A DNA stretch of 64,000 nt. Origin: Fusibacter ferrireducens (lineage in GTDB: Bacteria > Bacillota > Clostridia > Peptostreptococcales > Acidaminobacteraceae). Position 1 is the first letter of the stretch, and each line of letters begins with the position of its first letter. Shown here piece after piece: positions 7,913 to 17,391 of this stretch. The position numbers and the translations under genes are program-made. The DNA lies in the NCBI RefSeq assembly GCF_015352425.1, contig NZ_JADKNH010000003.1:1-64000 (forward strand), written 5' to 3'. The notes below the pieces were generated by a model. It had not been told where the DNA came from and did no database searches. It saw only the letters and a program-made list of their open reading frames with translations.

Positions 7913-7973
7913 TTTAGTAGGTATGTATGGATAGGGATACTTTAAAGTGGACGACTAAAGGAGTTGCAAAACA

Positions 7974-9626
7974 ATGTATAGTGTTTTTTTAGTTGAAGAT
8001 GAGTTTGTTATAAGAGAAGGTATTAAGCAACTGGTGGATTGGGAAAGACATGGATTCGAGCTGGTGGGCGAAGCCGCTGACGGAGAATTGGCTTGGCCTG
8101 TGATTCAGAAAAAGAGACCTGATATTGTCATTACAGATATTAAAATGCCCTTTATCGATGGTCTCGAGTTGAGTCAAATGATTAGAAGGGAGTTGCCTGA
8201 TACGAGTATTATTATACTGAGTGGCTATGATGACTTTGAATATGCGCGAGAAGCCATTAAAATAGGGGTTAATCGATACTTGCTAAAACCGCTGCCCAAG
8301 GATCAGTTCATCGATGTACTCAGGCAAGTCAAGAAACAAAAGGATGAGGAAGAAGCGACGAATCGATATAATAGCCAGTTTAGTGATGAAGTCCAAGAGT
8401 ATTTATCATCTTCTCGAAGAGGGCTATTCGAAGCGATTACATCAGGTAAGACATCGACTTCTCAAATTCTAGAACGTGCCGGTAATTTAGGCATTGATTT
8501 AGTTGCTGAGCAATATAATGTCGTCTTGTTTTTCTTAGAAGAAAACATCGAAAGAGTGCAAAATACTTTTGATATTGCGGAAATTCAAGAGCGCATAAAT
8601 AAAGAGTGCACCACTGACCCTCACAGACTTCTTTTCAGCATCGGATTAGAAGTTTTTATTATACTTATTAAAGCGGATCGTACAGAAATTGATATGGAAT
8701 CTCATAAGTGCACAGAAGCATTGAAAAGACAATTTCAAACTCTGGGCAATAAAATACGATGGGTTATTTTGGTGGGGCAACCTGTCTCAAGGCTCAGTGG
8801 CATAGCAGATTGTTATCGAGAGGCTAGGCGTACTTTTTTCAGAAAAAAACACATGGTAGCGAATCAAATCTATTGGATTGAATCTGTTTCCAATGAAGAA
8901 CCACTGGAGACCTCTCATATTATAGACTTTAATCTAAATGACCTTGATCCTGGAAAAGTAGATCAACGCATTATTTTAAAATTTTTAAACAATGGGATCC
9001 AAGAAGATGTCAGGGACTTTGTAGAAAGCTACTTTGAGGATATCGGAAGAGCGGGGATGAGTTCCACTTCATTTTGTCAGTACATGGTTTTGAGCATTCA
9101 ATTTACAGTAAATGCTTTTCTTGAAAGAATTGGCTATGAGAGACCTGGTGACTTTTTAGGGGGAGAAATTAAGCTTGAAGAGGCAATTGCATCCAAAGCG
9201 GCTGTGAAAGCCTATATCATACAATTACTTTCTAAAGCCATTATGTTGCGTGATAAACTTGTGAAAAACCGACATTCTGAGATGTTGGAAAAGGCTTTAA
9301 AATATATGAAAGAAAATTTTCAGGACAGCACAATGGGCCTAAATACTGTGGCACAAATTGTCAATGTGAGCCCAACTTATTTTAGTTCAGTTTTTAGTCA
9401 GCAGACTGGGAAAACTTTTGTGGAGTCTTTAACTGAACTTCGCATGGAGAAGGCGCGAGAATTGCTGAGATGTACAAATGAAACGGGCAGTGAGATTGCT
9501 TCAAAAGTAGGATACAACGATTCACACTATTTTAGTTTTCTTTTCAAAAAAATCAACGGCTGTTCACCAAGAAACTACCGAAATGGAAAGAGGGAAAAAA
9601 TTGATTCTAAAAAAGAGGAAAAGTAA
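7974..9626 (+). CDS. yesN: YesN-type response regulator (receiver + AraC HTH)
   Basis: A 550-residue regulator. The receiver domain spans about residues 1-125, with phospho-acceptor Asp55 in VITDIKMPFIDG and the conserved Lys of LLKPL. A middle region of about 300 residues is typical of long YesN proteins. Two AraC helix-turn-helix units occupy about 440-545 (LNTVAQIVNVSPTYFSSVF and GSEIASKVGYNDSHYFSFLF). AAAGGAG precedes the ATG. It is coupled to the YesM-type kinase, whose gene starts inside it, and lies upstream of a sugar ABC importer, which is the expected target. Direct GTAAAAT repeats at 11073-11101 are candidate binding sites. Confidence 0.92.
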   Translation: MYSVFLVEDEFVIREGIKQLVDWERHGFELVGEAADGELAWPVIQKKRPDIVITDIKMPFIDGLELSQMIRRELPDTSIIILSGYDDFEYAREAIKIGVNRYLLKPLPKDQFIDVLRQVKKQKDEEEATNRYNSQFSDEVQEYLSSSRRGLFEAITSGKTSTSQILERAGNLGIDLVAEQYNVVLFFLEENIERVQNTFDIAEIQERINKECTTDPHRLLFSIGLEVFIILIKADRTEIDMESHKCTEALKRQFQTLGNKIRWVILVGQPVSRLSGIADCYREARRTFFRKKHMVANQIYWIESVSNEEPLETSHIIDFNLNDLDPGKVDQRIILKFLNNGIQEDVRDFVESYFEDIGRAGMSSTSFCQYMVLSIQFTVNAFLERIGYERPGDFLGGEIKLEEAIASKAAVKAYIIQLLSKAIMLRDKLVKNRHSEMLEKALKYMKENFQDSTMGLNTVAQIVNVSPTYFSSVFSQQTGKTFVESLTELRMEKARELLRCTNETGSEIASKVGYNDSHYFSFLFKKINGCSPRNYRNGKREKIDSKKEEK

Positions 9627-11019
9627 TCTCAACAAAAGTGTCACTTTGACACAGCAAATTCAAAAATTACTATTTACAGTAATTGTGCCCTTTGTGGTGG
9701 TCATCATTATATTATTTTATCTCATGATGAGCTTTAATCAAAAATACGCTGCATCTTTGCAAAACGCCAATACGGTTACCGAACTCAATTATGAATTTAA
9801 AAATAACATTGATCAAGATACCTATCAATTTATCATTCGTGCTAAACCCATAGAAGAATTACCTATGGAGGAAATTGATCGTGCAAAGCAAATTATTGAA
9901 CGATTAGAGGTTTCCACGACTCATGGGGAAAATCAATGGCGTGTGGAAGTCATGTTGAATCTCATAGAAAAATTACGTCAAGCGATTATCGATATTGGCA
10001 ATACATCAGGGTACGATGCTCGAATTGAAATGCTCAATGGCAATGTGCATTCCATTACCACTTTAATTCAATCTTATATGAACGATTATACTTATAGCGA
10101 AATGAAAGAACTTGCCGCCATACAAAAGCAAATTATAAATCGTGTCTCCATTATGATTTGGATTACAATTATTATTTCAGCGCCCTTCCTGATATCCATT
10201 CTGTTGTATTCATGGCGCTTGTCTTCAAGGCTTACAAAACCAATTCTTGAACTTTGTGAAAAGGCATCTGTACTTGGAAGCGGTAATTTTGATGTAAAAC
10301 CCATCCAGAGTTACAGTTCAGAAATTCAAACATTGGACCATCAATTCAATGAAATGGCCAATCGCATTGACGAACTTTTGGCTTGTGTCAAGGCAGATCA
10401 AAATGCGCTTCATAAAGCCGAACTCGAATTGTTACAGTCACAAATTAATCCTCACTTTCTATACAATACCTTTGATTCTGTGATTTGGCTTGCAGAGGCA
10501 AAGCAAAATGATAAGGTAATTCGGATGGTAACGAGTTTGTCGTCTTTTTTTAGAAATTCACTGAGTAAAGGACAAGATTTCATCACCCTTGAAGTAGAAA
10601 TTCACCAAGTGACCAGCTATCTTGAGATTCAGCAAATTAGATATTTTGATATATTGGAGTATGAGATTGATATTCCAAAACACCTTAAAACGACCTCTAT
10701 TCCCAAGTTGACACTTCAACCGATTGTGGAAAACGCCATTTATCATGGCATAAAAAACAAGCGGCAAAAGGGGAAAATAAAAATTTCTGCAAGTGAATTG
10801 GAAAATGATTTGATGATTCAGATTCAAGATAATGGTGCAGGTATGCATCCCGAGAGGCTTCAAGCACTTAAAAAAGGATTGAATCAACATCAGCATATGG
10901 GGTTAGGGCTAGAAAATGTTTGTAAAAGACTTAATCTCTATTTTGGTCCGCCTTACGGACTTGATTTTGAAAGTGTCTATGGTGAAGGCATGACCGTTAC
11001 AATTCGCATTCCAAAGTAG
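9601..11019 (+). CDS. yesM: YesM-type sensor histidine kinase
   Basis: A kinase of about 472 residues. Two membrane helices (about residues 23-43 and 177-199) flank an extracellular sensor of about 130 residues. A HAMP linker follows, then the His_kinase motif QINPHFLYNTFDSVIW with the phosphorylated His at about 285, and a HATPase domain with VENAIYHGI, DNGAGM and GLGLENV. I favour TTG 9601, six bases after AGAGGG; ATG 9583 lies in frame but has no ribosome site. Either start overlaps the yesN-like gene. The kinase is expected to sense sugar, directly or through the lipoprotein encoded next, and phosphorylate the YesN partner. Confidence 0.9.
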   Translation: MILKKRKSNLNKSVTLTQQIQKLLFTVIVPFVVVIIILFYLMMSFNQKYAASLQNANTVTELNYEFKNNIDQDTYQFIIRAKPIEELPMEEIDRAKQIIERLEVSTTHGENQWRVEVMLNLIEKLRQAIIDIGNTSGYDARIEMLNGNVHSITTLIQSYMNDYTYSEMKELAAIQKQIINRVSIMIWITIIISAPFLISILLYSWRLSSRLTKPILELCEKASVLGSGNFDVKPIQSYSSEIQTLDHQFNEMANRIDELLACVKADQNALHKAELELLQSQINPHFLYNTFDSVIWLAEAKQNDKVIRMVTSLSSFFRNSLSKGQDFITLEVEIHQVTSYLEIQQIRYFDILEYEIDIPKHLKTTSIPKLTLQPIVENAIYHGIKNKRQKGKIKISASELENDLMIQIQDNGAGMHPERLQALKKGLNQHQHMGLGLENVCKRLNLYFGPPYGLDFESVYGEGMTVTIRIPK

Positions 11020-11072
11020 GATATATGAAAATCGTAAAAAAACACACTTTTCTCAAAAAAAAATAAAAATAT

Positions 11073-11101
11073 GTAAAATAAAAGTAAAATTTACGTAAAA
11101 T
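11073..11101 (+). promoter_or_regulatory. Three GTAAAAT direct repeats, candidate response-regulator site
   Basis: GTAAAAT occurs at 11073-11079, 11084-11090 and 11095-11101, an exact 11-bp period that places the sites on one face of the helix. They lie about 80-110 bp before the substrate-binding protein gene, where an AraC-type activator would bind. Binding by the adjacent YesN-like regulator is an inference from position. Confidence 0.5.
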
Positions 11102-11182
11102 ATTCTATGGATAAAGTGATAAATGAAAGCTAAACTTGAAATAGGTAATACGGAGTGAGTTCAGAATAATGGGAGGAAAAAA

Positions 11183-12190
11183 ATGAAGAAGTTTTTAACG
11201 TTCTTACTTTTGGCAGTGCTTACACTGAGCTTAGCGGCTTGTGGACAAACTGCCCCAAAGGATTCTAACAACAACACAGCTGCCGGGGGAGGCAGTGAAA
11301 ACAAATTGATTGTAGTAGGATTTTCGCAAGTGGGCGCAGAGTCAGACTGGCGTACTGCGAATTCGCAATCCATGAAGGATACCTTCACTGAGGCAAATGG
11401 ATACAAACTCATATTTGATGATGCTCAAGGTAAGCAAGACAATCAAATTACAGCAATTCGTAATTTTATACAACAAGAGGTAGACTATATTGTGGTGGCA
11501 CCTATTGGTGAAACCGGATGGGATACAGTATTACAAGAAGCTAAAGATGCTGGCATTCCAGTGATTATCGTTGACCGTATGATCGATGTTGCAAAAGATG
11601 ATTTATTCTACTGCTGGGTAGGTTCAGATTTCAGAAAAGAGGGCGATGTTGCCGTTGCATGGATGGATAAAGAACTTGCTGGCAAAGATGAAGTCAAAAT
11701 CGTTCACTTACAAGGAACGATTGGATCGTCTGCTCAAATAGGAAGAACTGAGGGCCTAGAAGCTGGCGAGAAAGCACATTCAAATTGGGAGATTGTAGCT
11801 CAACAAACTGGGGAATTTACCCAAGCAAAAGGTCAAGAAGTTATGGAAAGTATTCTAAAACAAACCACAGACATTGATGTCGTTTATTGTGAAAATGACA
11901 ATATGGCATTTGGTGCAATTGATGCAATTGAAGCAGCTGGTATGAAAGCTGGTGTGGGTGGTGATATCGTCGTGGTTTCATTTGATGCGACAAATGCAGG
12001 ATTGACCATGACACTTGATCAAAAAATCAACTACAACGTCGAATGTAATCCATTACATGGACCACGCGTTGCAAAATTGATTGAACAAATCGAAGCAGGT
12101 CAAATACCTGAAAAACTTGCATATGTTGAAGAAAAAGCATTTGATGCCAGAGAGATGACAAAAGAAATCTTAGATGCACGCTCATATTAA
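11183..12190 (+). CDS. ytfQ: YtfQ-type sugar ABC transporter substrate-binding lipoprotein
   Basis: A 335-residue lipoprotein with signal LLAVLTLSLAACG (lipobox LAAC, Cys at about 20). The mature part is a periplasmic-binding-protein type 1 fold. VGFSQVGAESDWRTAN, DNQITAIRNFI and VAPIGETGWDTVLQEA closely resemble E. coli YtfQ, which binds galactofuranose and galactopyranose. GGGAGG precedes the ATG. The ATPase and two permeases follow, separated from this gene by a strong hairpin that probably makes the binding protein more abundant than the membrane parts. A galactose-type sugar is likely, but ligand specificity is not proved. Confidence 0.9.
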   Translation: MKKFLTFLLLAVLTLSLAACGQTAPKDSNNNTAAGGGSENKLIVVGFSQVGAESDWRTANSQSMKDTFTEANGYKLIFDDAQGKQDNQITAIRNFIQQEVDYIVVAPIGETGWDTVLQEAKDAGIPVIIVDRMIDVAKDDLFYCWVGSDFRKEGDVAVAWMDKELAGKDEVKIVHLQGTIGSSAQIGRTEGLEAGEKAHSNWEIVAQQTGEFTQAKGQEVMESILKQTTDIDVVYCENDNMAFGAIDAIEAAGMKAGVGGDIVVVSFDATNAGLTMTLDQKINYNVECNPLHGPRVAKLIEQIEAGQIPEKLAYVEEKAFDAREMTKEILDARSY

Positions 12191-12224
12191 TGGAATCCAA
12201 TAAGTAAACTGTACAAGCAATTTT

Positions 12225-12275
12225 GCGTGGTGCGGAGAACCCAGATATGTCTCTGGGTCTGTACCACGCTATTTT
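12225..12275 (+). terminator. Intercistronic hairpin between binding protein and ATPase
   Basis: GCGTGGT/ACCACGC form the outer stem and ACCCAGA/TCTGGGT the inner stem, followed by TATTTTTAT. Such structures after binding-protein genes commonly act as leaky terminators or 3' end stabilisers, which would favour high expression of the lipoprotein. Confidence 0.7.
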
Positions 12276-12314
12276 TATCTCGATTTTTCAAACGATTTTA
12301 AGGTGGTGAAGTAA

Positions 12315-13874
12315 GTGTCGGAAAAGGTTATATTAAAAATGAGAGGCATCGAAAAAATGTTTCCAGGTGTTGTCGCTTTAGATCATGTTGATTTTACACT
12401 GCGTCAAGGAGAGATACACGCACTTATGGGTGAAAATGGTGCTGGTAAATCAACTTTGATCAAAGTGTTAACCGGTGTATATGAACTGGATGGTGGTGAA
12501 ATTTTTATAGGAGACCATGCCAAACCCGTGGTGATGGATTCGCCTCAAAGAGCGAAAGCAATGGGCATTAGCGCAGTTTATCAAGAAATTAGTTTATGCC
12601 CGAATTTGACGGTTGCGGAAAATCTGTTTATCGGTAGAGAACCCAGAAAACATGGGTTTATTGATTGGAAAGCCATTCACGAGCGATCACAGGTTATTTT
12701 AAAAGCATTGGATATTCCAGTTGATTATTCAAAGCCGTTGGATGAGTGTTCCATAGCGATTCAACAGATGGTAGCAATTGCAAGAGCAGTGGATATGAAA
12801 TGTCAAGTTTTAATATTGGATGAACCCACATCTTCTCTGGATGACAGTGAAGTTGAAAAATTGTTTGAGTTGATGACACAACTTAAGAATCAAGGCGTTG
12901 GTATCGTCTTTGTCACTCATTTTTTGGAACAGGTTTATGCAATATGTGATAAGATTACAGTTCTTAGAAATGGTGAGCTGGTGGGCGAATACGCTGTGGA
13001 TGCACTGCCAAGAATTCAGCTTGTTGCCAAAATGATGGGCAAGGACTTTGACGATTTGAAAAAAATAAAAAATGATGCAGATCGTAGAGTCAATTACCAA
13101 CAGATGGAGCCGTTAATTGAAGCCGAAGGCCTTGGGAGGAAAAATCACATAAAACCTTTTGATTTAAGTGTGTATAGCGGTGAAGTCGTGGGATTTACAG
13201 GCCTTTTGGGATCGGGTAGAAGTGAGTTGGTTCGAAGTCTTTATGGTGCAGATAAACCGGATTGTGGCAAACTTAAAATGCATAATCAAGAAATTAGATT
13301 TAGAACGCCAAAAGATGCCATCAACAAAGGACTTGCCTACTTGCCAGAGGATCGCAAAAGGGATGGTATCATCGACGATTTGTCCGTCAGAGAAAATATC
13401 ATCATTGCATTACAAGCAAAGCGCGGTCTTTTTAAGCCCATGGGGCGAAAAGAAATGGAGGAATTTGCAGATCAATATATCGAATTGCTTCAAATTAAAA
13501 CAGCCAGTCGAGAAACCCCCATCAAAAACTTATCAGGTGGAAATCAACAAAAGGTCATTATAGGGCGTTGGCTTTTGACCAATCCTGAATATTTAATTTT
13601 GGATGAACCCACACGAGGCATTGATATAGGGACTAAAACTGAGATTCAAAAGTTGATTTTAAAACTGGCAAAAGAGGGCATGGGGATTGCCTTCATATCC
13701 TCAGAAATTGATGAAATGCTCAGAACTTGTTCAAGAATGATTGTCATGCGTGATCATGAGAAAGTAGGGGAACTCAATGGCAATGCATTGACGCAAGAAC
13801 ATATTATGAATACAATCGCAGGAGGTGTAAAAACAGATGAAAAAGGATCAACCGCAGAGCTTATCAAACAGTAA
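12315..13874 (+). CDS. ytfR: YtfR-type sugar ABC transporter ATP-binding protein
   Basis: A 519-residue fused double ATPase typical of sugar importers (Rbs/Mgl/Ytf). The first domain has Walker A GENGAGKS at about residue 40 and Walker B ILDEPTSSLD. The second has the degenerate Walker A GLLGSGRSE, signature LSGGNQQKV and LDEPTRGID. The start is a GTG at 12315 behind AGGTGGTGAA. It overlaps the following permease gene by 38 bp. It would energise import of the YtfQ ligand at the cytoplasmic face of the permease pair. Confidence 0.92.
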   Translation: MSEKVILKMRGIEKMFPGVVALDHVDFTLRQGEIHALMGENGAGKSTLIKVLTGVYELDGGEIFIGDHAKPVVMDSPQRAKAMGISAVYQEISLCPNLTVAENLFIGREPRKHGFIDWKAIHERSQVILKALDIPVDYSKPLDECSIAIQQMVAIARAVDMKCQVLILDEPTSSLDDSEVEKLFELMTQLKNQGVGIVFVTHFLEQVYAICDKITVLRNGELVGEYAVDALPRIQLVAKMMGKDFDDLKKIKNDADRRVNYQQMEPLIEAEGLGRKNHIKPFDLSVYSGEVVGFTGLLGSGRSELVRSLYGADKPDCGKLKMHNQEIRFRTPKDAINKGLAYLPEDRKRDGIIDDLSVRENIIIALQAKRGLFKPMGRKEMEEFADQYIELLQIKTASRETPIKNLSGGNQQKVIIGRWLLTNPEYLILDEPTRGIDIGTKTEIQKLILKLAKEGMGIAFISSEIDEMLRTCSRMIVMRDHEKVGELNGNALTQEHIMNTIAGGVKTDEKGSTAELIKQ

Positions 13875-14937
13875 GGATAAACTCATCACAAGAATCATTC
13901 ATCATCACTTATTTATGCCTATTGCGGGGCTGATGGTGGTATTGCTTTCCAATCTGATAACGAAACCAGATTTTTTTATGATTTCTATGAATCACGGTGT
14001 TTTGTACGGCAATCTCATTGATGTTTTCAATCGTGGCTCGGAACTTGTGATTTTGGCCATAGGCATGACGTTGGTCACAGCAGCTTCTGGTGGTCAAGAC
14101 ATCAGTGTGGGTGCAGTAATGGCAGTATCTGCAGCAGTTTGTTGTTCGCTACTTTCAGGCGGGGCAGCATCGACGAATGTCTTACAGATGCCGATTCTAG
14201 TAGCGGCAATTGCAGGTATTGCCGTATCTGGCCTCTGTGGGGCATTTAACGGTATACTGGTTGCAAAATTTAAAATTCAACCGATGGTGGCAACATTAAT
14301 TCTTTTCACAGCAGGACGTGGAATTGCACAACTCTTTACCAAAGGCCAAAATGTATATGTAAGGGTAGATAGTTTTAAAATATTTGGCAATTTTATGCCG
14401 GGAATTCCGGTGCCAACACCGATTATTATATCAGTCGTGACAGTTATAGTCATGGCCATAATCTTGAAAACAACAACACTGGGACTCTATGTTCAAAGTG
14501 TTGGCATTAATAGCAATGCCTCTCGATTGGTTGGGCTAAATGCAACTCGAATCAAATTTATAACCTATGTCATCTGTGGACTTCTTGCTGGACTTGCGGG
14601 GTTTATATCTGCCAGTCGGATTTACTCTGCGGATTCAAATAACATAGGGCTTTATTTAGAAATGGACGCTATTCTAGCAGTTGCGCTTGGCGGTAATTTA
14701 CTCAGTGGCGGTAAATTTAGTTTTGCAGGTTCCATAATCGGTGCCTTTACAATTCAAGGCTTGACCACAACACTTTATGCAATGAATGTATCCGCAGACC
14801 AACTGCCAGTCTATAAGGCAGTGGTGGTGGTAATCATCGTCGTTCTCCAAAGTCCAATTGTTCAGAAACGACTCAGACGTATTCAAATGAGGCGCAAGTC
14901 TGTAAAAGTAATGGAAGAGGGAGGTGCTTCAGCATGA
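13837..14937 (+). CDS. ytfT: YtfT-type sugar ABC transporter permease
   Basis: A 366-residue permease with about nine or ten membrane helices. The signature ASGGQDISVGAVMAVSAA and the C-terminal MDAILAVALGGNLLSGGKFS mark the BPD_transp_2 family. The gene starts inside the ATPase gene (38-bp overlap) after AGGAGG, and overlaps the next permease by 4 bp (ATGA). Together with the following gene it forms the heterodimeric channel of the YtfQRT-YjfF importer. Confidence 0.9.
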   Translation: MKKDQPQSLSNSKDKLITRIIHHHLFMPIAGLMVVLLSNLITKPDFFMISMNHGVLYGNLIDVFNRGSELVILAIGMTLVTAASGGQDISVGAVMAVSAAVCCSLLSGGAASTNVLQMPILVAAIAGIAVSGLCGAFNGILVAKFKIQPMVATLILFTAGRGIAQLFTKGQNVYVRVDSFKIFGNFMPGIPVPTPIIISVVTVIVMAIILKTTTLGLYVQSVGINSNASRLVGLNATRIKFITYVICGLLAGLAGFISASRIYSADSNNIGLYLEMDAILAVALGGNLLSGGKFSFAGSIIGAFTIQGLTTTLYAMNVSADQLPVYKAVVVVIIVVLQSPIVQKRLRRIQMRRKSVKVMEEGGASA

Positions 14938-15980
14938 ATCAAATGAATAAATGGGTTAAGACAATTGCTGAAAAGCGGAAAATGATCAACGATACTACTT
15001 TTCTAATTCTCGTTACAGTGACGCTTTTTATTGTGATGTACATTGCCGGGATGATCATCTTCCATGATCAAGGATTTGCCAAGCCACAAATGTTTTTAAA
15101 TTTATTGATTTCTAATGCAGGTCTTATCGTCATTGCTTCTGGATTAACTTTGGTCATGATCACAGGTGGTATCGATATTTCTGTAGGTTCTGTGACAGCA
15201 CTAGTGTGCATGGCTTCAGCCTACTCTATGGAAGTGATGGGCACCAGCGCCTATACTGCAATCCTTATTTCGCTTGCCATTGGTCTTTCATTTGGAATCG
15301 TTCAAGGCTATTTGGTATCGTATTTAAATATCCAACCCTTTATTGTTACTTTGGCTGGGATGTTCTTTGGGCGCGGTATGACGGCCATAATCAGTAAAGA
15401 AATGCTTACCATAAGAAATGAGACTTTTCGTTCTTGGGCGGAATTTAAAATATATTTGCCATTTGGCACAGTCAATAAGGCAGGGATTTATCAACCTTCC
15501 TATATCTACCCCACAGTTATTATTGCACTTATAATTGTTGCTTTGATTGTTTTTATGCTTAAAAAGACCAAATTTGGACGCAGTCTCTATGCGGTGGGTG
15601 GCAATCAACAGAGTGCGCTGATGATGGGACTCAATGTGAAACGTTCTAAAATGATGGCATATGTGCTCAGTGGACTCCTTGCAGGTATCGGTGGTTTTCT
15701 ATTTTGTCTTAACACGGGTGCTGGATTTGTAGAGCAAGCACGAGGTCTTGAAATGGATGCGATTTCTTCTTCAGTTATTGGGGGAACGCTACTTTCAGGC
15801 GGCGTGGGCAATCCGATTGGCACACTTTTTGGTGTTCTGATTAAAGGGACCATAGGCAGTTTGATTACAACACAGGGTACACTCTCCAGCTGGTGGGTAA
15901 GAATTGTGCTTTCAGCATTGCTCTGTTTCTTCATTGTTTTACAGAGCGTTATAACTTCACGTAAGCGTCAAGCAGAATAA
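14934..15980 (+). CDS. yjfF: YjfF-type sugar ABC transporter permease
   Basis: A 348-residue permease of the same family as the upstream gene. It has the conserved GGIDISVGSVTALVCMASAY and MDAISSSVIGGTLLSGGVG segments. It begins in a 4-bp ATGA overlap with the preceding permease, and GGAGGTG lies just before the ATG. It is the last gene of the operon; a terminator follows at 16051. Having two different permeases next to one fused ATPase is the E. coli ytfQRT-yjfF arrangement. Confidence 0.9.
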   Translation: MNQMNKWVKTIAEKRKMINDTTFLILVTVTLFIVMYIAGMIIFHDQGFAKPQMFLNLLISNAGLIVIASGLTLVMITGGIDISVGSVTALVCMASAYSMEVMGTSAYTAILISLAIGLSFGIVQGYLVSYLNIQPFIVTLAGMFFGRGMTAIISKEMLTIRNETFRSWAEFKIYLPFGTVNKAGIYQPSYIYPTVIIALIIVALIVFMLKKTKFGRSLYAVGGNQQSALMMGLNVKRSKMMAYVLSGLLAGIGGFLFCLNTGAGFVEQARGLEMDAISSSVIGGTLLSGGVGNPIGTLFGVLIKGTIGSLITTQGTLSSWWVRIVLSALLCFFIVLQSVITSRKRQAE

Positions 15981-16050
15981 TTCAATAGGTGATTGCATCT
16001 GTGCACTAATACCGCTAAAAACAATGTCAACAACCCCCTTTTGTATATAT

Positions 16051-16110
16051 AGAAAAAGAAGCTTTATTAAGATCGTTCTGGCAGGCTCGATTTTTAAGGC
16101 TTCTTTTTCA
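16051..16110 (+). terminator. Rho-independent terminator of the ytf-type operon
   Basis: AGAAAAAGAAGCTTTA pairs with TAAGGCTTCTTTTTCA, with an inner AAGATCG/CGATTTTT helix, followed by TTTTTA. It sits in a 352-bp gap (15981-16332) that otherwise holds AT-rich sequence with a TATAAT at 16179-16184 lacking a good -35. Confidence 0.7.
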
Positions 16111-16332
16111 TTTTTAAAGCTTAATTCAGATGATCAAACGACATTATGAATTTTGGACTACTTTACAAAATTATGGAGTATAATTAGAGCTTTATCTCCC
16201 TTGAATGTTAATCTGAGAAATCATATAATGATAACAATAGAATTTAGAATAAAAACAAACTAAACAGAATTAAAATAAAATATACAAAATGAAACAAGAC
16301 AATAGGGAAAAAATACAAATTGGGGTGCAACC

Positions 16333-17391
16333 ATGTTGAGTTATGAGTTTGTGGAAAATATGAAGCAAAAAAAATCTATGAAAATGAATCGACCACTGAT
16401 AAAACTCTTTGTGTTGACTATTATCTTGAGTATTGTGTTGACGTGTTCGTTTTGTTTTGGGAGATATCATATAGGCGTCTTAGATCTATTTAAAATTTTA
16501 TTCAGTCGTGTGATCCATATGGATAAGACTTGGACAGATCAAATGGAGGCAGTTGTTTTTAATATCAGGCTCCCGAGAATTATTCTATCCTGTATGGTTG
16601 GTTCGTGTCTTGCGGTTGCAGGCGTTTCATATCAAGGTGTATTTCAAAATCCAATGGCATCGCCAGATTTTTTGGGGGCCACATCAGGAGCTGCTTTTGG
16701 AGCAGCGCTTGCCATTTTGCTTGGATTATCCAGTGCAATGATTTCGGCGTACGCTTTTTTATTTAGCATTATTACAGTTGGACTGGTCTATTTAATTGGC
16801 AGATACTCACCAGGAAATCCAGTGATCAATTTAATTCTCGCAGGGATTATGGTAAGTTCATTGTTCACAGCGGGAACGTCGTTTATAAAACTGGTGGCAG
16901 ATCCAATGAACGAATTGCCATCGATTACTTATTGGCTTATGGGCAGTTTTTCAGGTGCAAAGCGACATGAAATTACTTTTGTTGCAATTCCAATGCTTCT
17001 GGGGATGATACCCCTGATGGGCGTGAGATGGCGGCTCAATCTTTTAGCTATGGGTGATGAAGCTTGTGAAAGCATGGGCGTTAATGCAAATCAGATGCGG
17101 TTAGTTGTAATTCTGGCATCGACTATTATTACCGCAGCCAGTGTTTCTGTTAGCGGCATGATTGGCTGGGTCGGATTGGTGATCCCACATTTGTGTCGTA
17201 AAGTGATTGGAAATGACTATAAATATTTGATGCCGACTTGCATGGTTACAGGGGCAATTTTTATGCTTGGTGTGGATAATATTTCTCGAAATCTACTTGA
17301 AACAGAAATTCCAATAGGTATTTTGACTGCTTTTATAGGTGCCCCTTTTTTTATTTACCTTATTTTTAGAAAGGAGAGTCGCTTATCGTGA
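16333..17391 (+). CDS. FecCD-family ABC transporter permease
   Basis: A 352-residue permease with about nine to ten helices. Family marks include VFNIRLPRIILSCMVGSCLAVAGVSYQGVFQNP near the start, PDFLGATSGAAFGAALA, and GMIGWVGLVIPHLCRK before the end. FecCD/BtuC-type permeases move metal chelates, haem, cobalamin or, in MolBCA systems, molybdate and tungstate. It overlaps the ATPase gene by 4 bp. The downstream methyltransferase, XdhC and NTPase genes favour a metal or molybdenum-cofactor link over a simple siderophore role, but this is inference. Confidence 0.9.
   Translation: MLSYEFVENMKQKKSMKMNRPLIKLFVLTIILSIVLTCSFCFGRYHIGVLDLFKILFSRVIHMDKTWTDQMEAVVFNIRLPRIILSCMVGSCLAVAGVSYQGVFQNPMASPDFLGATSGAAFGAALAILLGLSSAMISAYAFLFSIITVGLVYLIGRYSPGNPVINLILAGIMVSSLFTAGTSFIKLVADPMNELPSITYWLMGSFSGAKRHEITFVAIPMLLGMIPLMGVRWRLNLLAMGDEACESMGVNANQMRLVVILASTIITAASVSVSGMIGWVGLVIPHLCRKVIGNDYKYLMPTCMVTGAIFMLGVDNISRNLLETEIPIGILTAFIGAPFFIYLIFRKESRLS

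Noticed and set aside
16221-16245. Fur box before the FecCD-type operon
   Set aside because: TATAATGATAACAATAGAAT resembles half of a Fur site but has no good symmetrical half, and the region is very AT-rich.
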